This document shows, one piece after another, positions 61,964 to 64,000 of a stretch of DNA of 64,000 bases. The notes under the pieces are model-generated. The model was not told the origin of the DNA. It did not search any database and saw only the letters and a list, made by a program, of their open reading frames with translations. The DNA is taken from positions 165,664 through 229,663 of the forward strand of contig NZ_JAHBZI010000002.1 in assembly GCF_019635515.1 (NCBI RefSeq), written 5' to 3'. Each line of letters opens with the position of its first letter. Position 1 is the first letter of the stretch. This DNA comes from Sphingomonas sp. GTDB taxonomy: Bacteria > Pseudomonadota > Alphaproteobacteria > Sphingomonadales > Sphingomonadaceae. Both the position numbers and the translations under genes were made by a program.

Positions 61964-62696
61964 GACCGCCCGCCGCGTCTTGACGCCAACCCCGGCAGGA
62001 CCGAAGGACGGTGGCGTGCCTGAGACCGTAAAAGCCCCGCGCCGCACGAAGAAGGCCGAGCAACGCGCCGAGACGATGGAGCAGATTCTCGACGCGGCCG
62101 AATATCTCTTTTCCAAGCATGGCCTGTACGGAGTCACGCTCAAGGATGTCGCCAAGCGCGTTGGCGTCCATCACACGCTGCTCAATTATTATTTCGCCGA
62201 CAAGAACCGCCTGTTCGACGCGGTGTTTGCCCGCCGCGCGGTGGTTACCAGTGAGCGACGGATCAAGGCACTCGACGAATATGCCGCCGAGTGCGCTGGC
62301 AAGCCGACCGTGGAGGGAGCACTGCGCGCCTTCCTCGATACCGATCTCGATCTCTATATCGAGGGCGGCGAAGGCTGGAAGAATTACGCGGCGCTCGGCG
62401 CGCAGGTGGCGAACACCCCCGAATGGGGCGCCGAACTGATGGACGAGCATTTCGATCCCGTCGTGCTGCGGCTGATCGCCCTGCTCAAGCAGGCGCTGCC
62501 CGATTGCGCCGAGGAAGACATCTTCTGGGGCTATCACTTCGTCACCGGCGCGCTGATGCTGACGCTGGCGCGCACCGGCCGCATCGACAAGCTGTCGGGC
62601 GGGCGCTGCAAATCCGAGGATTTCGTAGCGGTCAAGGAACGGATGGCGTCGTTCATGGCCGCGGGCTTTCTCGAAATCTGTCACAAAAAGCGCTGA
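61950..62696 (+). CDS. TetR family regulator of the ester-catabolism operon
   Basis: The 248-aa regulator has an N-terminal extension, then an HTH at about residues 40-85 (AETMEQILDAAEYLFSKHGL, YGVTLKDVAKRVGVHHTLLN, then YYFADKNRLFDAVFARR). The C-terminal ligand domain (GWKNYAALGAQVANTPEWGA) is of the AcrR/FadR-like type. It overlaps the acyl-CoA ligase gene, so it is cotranscribed and could respond to an acyl-CoA product. Probable sites are the dyads at 55017 and 62713. Confidence 0.93.
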   Translation: MATLETARRVLTPTPAGPKDGGVPETVKAPRRTKKAEQRAETMEQILDAAEYLFSKHGLYGVTLKDVAKRVGVHHTLLNYYFADKNRLFDAVFARRAVVTSERRIKALDEYAAECAGKPTVEGALRAFLDTDLDLYIEGGEGWKNYAALGAQVANTPEWGAELMDEHFDPVVLRLIALLKQALPDCAEEDIFWGYHFVTGALMLTLARTGRIDKLSGGRCKSEDFVAVKERMASFMAAGFLEICHKKR

Positions 62697-62712
62697 ATCA
62701 CGCTGTCGGAAG

Positions 62713-62734
62713 TCACTCGCTATCTTGTGAGTGA
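62713..62734. promoter_or_regulatory. Dyad upstream of the SDR gene, possible TetR site
   Basis: TCACTC (62713-62718) and GAGTGA (62729-62734) are perfect inverted arms around a 10-bp spacer, in the gap between the TetR stop and the SDR start. The right side reads GTGAATA, shared with the operator at 55036-55042, and the spacer length is the same. The match is short, so a shared regulator is only suggested. Confidence 0.4.
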
Positions 62735-62783
62735 ATAAACCGTGCGCTACCCCTCTCGGGCAAGCAAGCGAGGGAGTTTGGCG

Positions 62784-63677
62784 ATGGAATTGTCGGGTCG
62801 GGTTGCTATCGTCACGGGTGCCGGCGGAGGACTTGGCCGGGCACATGCGCTGTATCTCGCGCGCCATGGCGCGCGGCTGGTCATCAACGATGTCGCGCAG
62901 GAAAGTGCCGATCGCGTTGCCGCCGAGATCGCGGCGGCGGGCGGTGAGGCGATCGCGATCGCCGCGTCGGTGACCGACGAAGCCGCTGTTGCCGCGATGG
63001 TCGAGGCGGTGCTGGCCAAATGGGGCCGGATCGACGTGCTGATCAACAATGCCGGTATCCTGCGCGACAAGAGCTTCGCCAAGATGAGCATGGACGATTT
63101 CCGGCTGGTGATGGACGTCCATGTGATGGGCGCGGCGATCTGCACCAAGGCGGTGTGGGAGACGATGCGCGCGCAGAATTACGGCCGCGTCGTCATGACC
63201 ACTTCGTCCTCGGGCCTGTACGGCAATTTCGGCCAGGCCAATTACGGCGCCGCCAAGATGGCGCTGGTCGGTCTGATGCAGACCCTGGCGATCGAAGGCG
63301 AGAAATACGGCATCCGCGTCAACGCGCTGGCCCCGACCGCGGCGACGCAGATGACCAATGGTGTGCTGTCGGACGACAGCATGAAGAATCTCGATCCCGC
63401 ATTGGTCAGCCCGGCGCTGCTGCCTCTGGTCGGCGAGAATGCGCCGACCCGGGCGATCGTCTGCGCCGGCGCGGGGCATTTCGCCCGGGCCAATGTCACG
63501 CTCACCCAGGGCAGCCTCATCGGCGGCGCGGCGGATGCCGGCGAGCAACTCATGGCGGCATGGGACGCGGTGTCGGATCGCGCCGGCGAGCTGGTGCCCG
63601 ACTATGGCTTCACCCAGGCCGAGCGCGAACTGGCCAGCGCGGGCGCCGGCGGCGACGTGATGGCGGTGCAGCACTGA
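62784..63677 (+). CDS. Short-chain dehydrogenase (3-hydroxyacyl-CoA dehydrogenase-like)
   Basis: The 297-aa SDR has the Rossmann motif AIVTGAGGGLGRAHALYLAR. NNAGILRDKSFAKMSMDDFR and the catalytic Ser-Tyr-Lys arrangement (SSSGLYGNFGQANYGAAKMA) follow. The AGILRDKSF and YGAAKMALVGL sequences and a long C-terminal extension resemble the dehydrogenase unit of MFE-2/17beta-HSD4-type enzymes. It would oxidise a 3-hydroxyacyl-CoA, consistent with the upstream acyl-CoA ligase. ATG 62784 follows GGGAG. A start at 62742 adds nothing conserved. Confidence 0.9.
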   Translation: MELSGRVAIVTGAGGGLGRAHALYLARHGARLVINDVAQESADRVAAEIAAAGGEAIAIAASVTDEAAVAAMVEAVLAKWGRIDVLINNAGILRDKSFAKMSMDDFRLVMDVHVMGAAICTKAVWETMRAQNYGRVVMTTSSSGLYGNFGQANYGAAKMALVGLMQTLAIEGEKYGIRVNALAPTAATQMTNGVLSDDSMKNLDPALVSPALLPLVGENAPTRAIVCAGAGHFARANVTLTQGSLIGGAADAGEQLMAAWDAVSDRAGELVPDYGFTQAERELASAGAGGDVMAVQH

Positions 63678-63726
63678 GCGCGATCTTAGGCGAAGGTTAA
63701 CCATGCGCGGGCGATGACCGTCCGCG

Positions 63727-64000
63727 ATGAACATGCCCGTGCCCGTGCGACAGGATCCGGCTTTGGGCTGCCCGCTCAAGGCGCGTGCCGTTCGTATCCG
63801 GCGGCTGGCGCTGGAGATGGTGACGCGGGCCAGGGCCTCGCATATCGGCAGCGCGCTCTCGATCGCCGATATCGTCGCGGCGCTCTACGGCGAAGTGCTG
63901 CGCGTCGATCCCGCCGATCCGCAATGGCAAGAGCGCGACCGGCTGTTGCTGAGCAAGGGCCATGCCTGCGTCATCCTCTACGCGGCGCTCGCCGATGCCG
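63727..64000 (+). CDS. Transketolase, N-terminal part (partial, runs off right edge)
   Basis: Ninety-one codons are present: MNMPVPVRQDPALGCPLKAR, then RIRRLALEMVTRARASHIGS, ALSIADIVAALYGEVLRVDP and RDRLLLSKGHACVILYAAL. The SHIGSALSIADI and LSKGHA motifs are those of the thiamine-diphosphate domain of transketolase. The compact start resembles the N-terminal subunit of split (two-gene) transketolases, but the end is not visible. No terminator separates it from the SDR gene (49-bp gap), so it may belong to the same transcript. Confidence 0.88.
   Translation, partial: MNMPVPVRQDPALGCPLKARAVRIRRLALEMVTRARASHIGSALSIADIVAALYGEVLRVDPADPQWQERDRLLLSKGHACVILYAALADA

Overview
The window is chromosomal DNA of an alphaproteobacterium, most likely a sphingomonad (Sphingomonas or a close relative). 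This rests on the high GC content, large TonB-dependent receptors, MipA/OmpV and DUF3667 proteins, the alphaproteobacterial LexA box (GTTC-N7-GTTC) and REP-like palindromes. The assignment is an inference from gene content; no rRNA gene is present. I saw no tRNA, CRISPR array, plasmid or phage module. About 64 genes are packed tightly, many with ATGA or GTGA start/stop overlaps.

Layout. 1-3.8 kb: a GST gene divergent from a TetR gene, then a fatty acid hydroxylase, a DUF2141 protein and an outer-membrane MipA protein. 3.8-6.0 kb: promoter, TPP riboswitch and thiC. 6.0-9.2 kb: REP-like repeats, a DUF6445 protein, a low-GC 5'-nucleotidase, a broken VOC gene and a secreted protein. 9.29-9.81 kb: an unusual element, described below. 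9.8-20.3 kb: an oxygenase, ung, an LexA-boxed nth-like gene, CsaA, ubiG, lysC, trhO, a nitronate monooxygenase-like gene and a PadR/HAAS pair. 20.6-38.9 kb: a housekeeping block (ptsP, RodZ-like, CpoB-like, tilS, ftsH, proA, an M3 peptidase, nadD-rsfS-rlmH-envC-ctpA, dsbB, coq7). 39.4-46.4 kb: a segment bracketed by two inverted copies of a dispersed repeat. It holds a GT87 transferase, an LexA-boxed radical-SAM DNA-repair gene, a nonsense-interrupted hemerythrin, a beta-helix/diheme cytochrome pair and a DUF4130-UdgX fusion. 46.4-54.9 kb: a DJ-1/PfpI protein, a LytS/LytTR two-component pair, a beta-propeller protein, a small winged-helix protein and a TonB receptor. 55-64 kb: TonB receptor, MFS transporter, exported carboxylesterase, acyl-CoA ligase, TetR and SDR, forming a probable ester-catabolic operon, followed by the start of a transketolase.

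Two points stand out. (1) At 9291-9812 a 94-aa helix-turn-helix gene is followed at once by twelve copies of GTCGC spaced 11 bp apart, about one DNA turn. The unit is flanked by sequence blocks that recur at 39.4 kb and 46.3 kb without the gene. This looks like an uncharacterised regulator/array element with gene-less relatives. (2) A radical-SAM/UdgX DNA-repair pair, usually adjacent, is split here by three unrelated genes. The radical-SAM member carries an exact LexA box touching its start codon.
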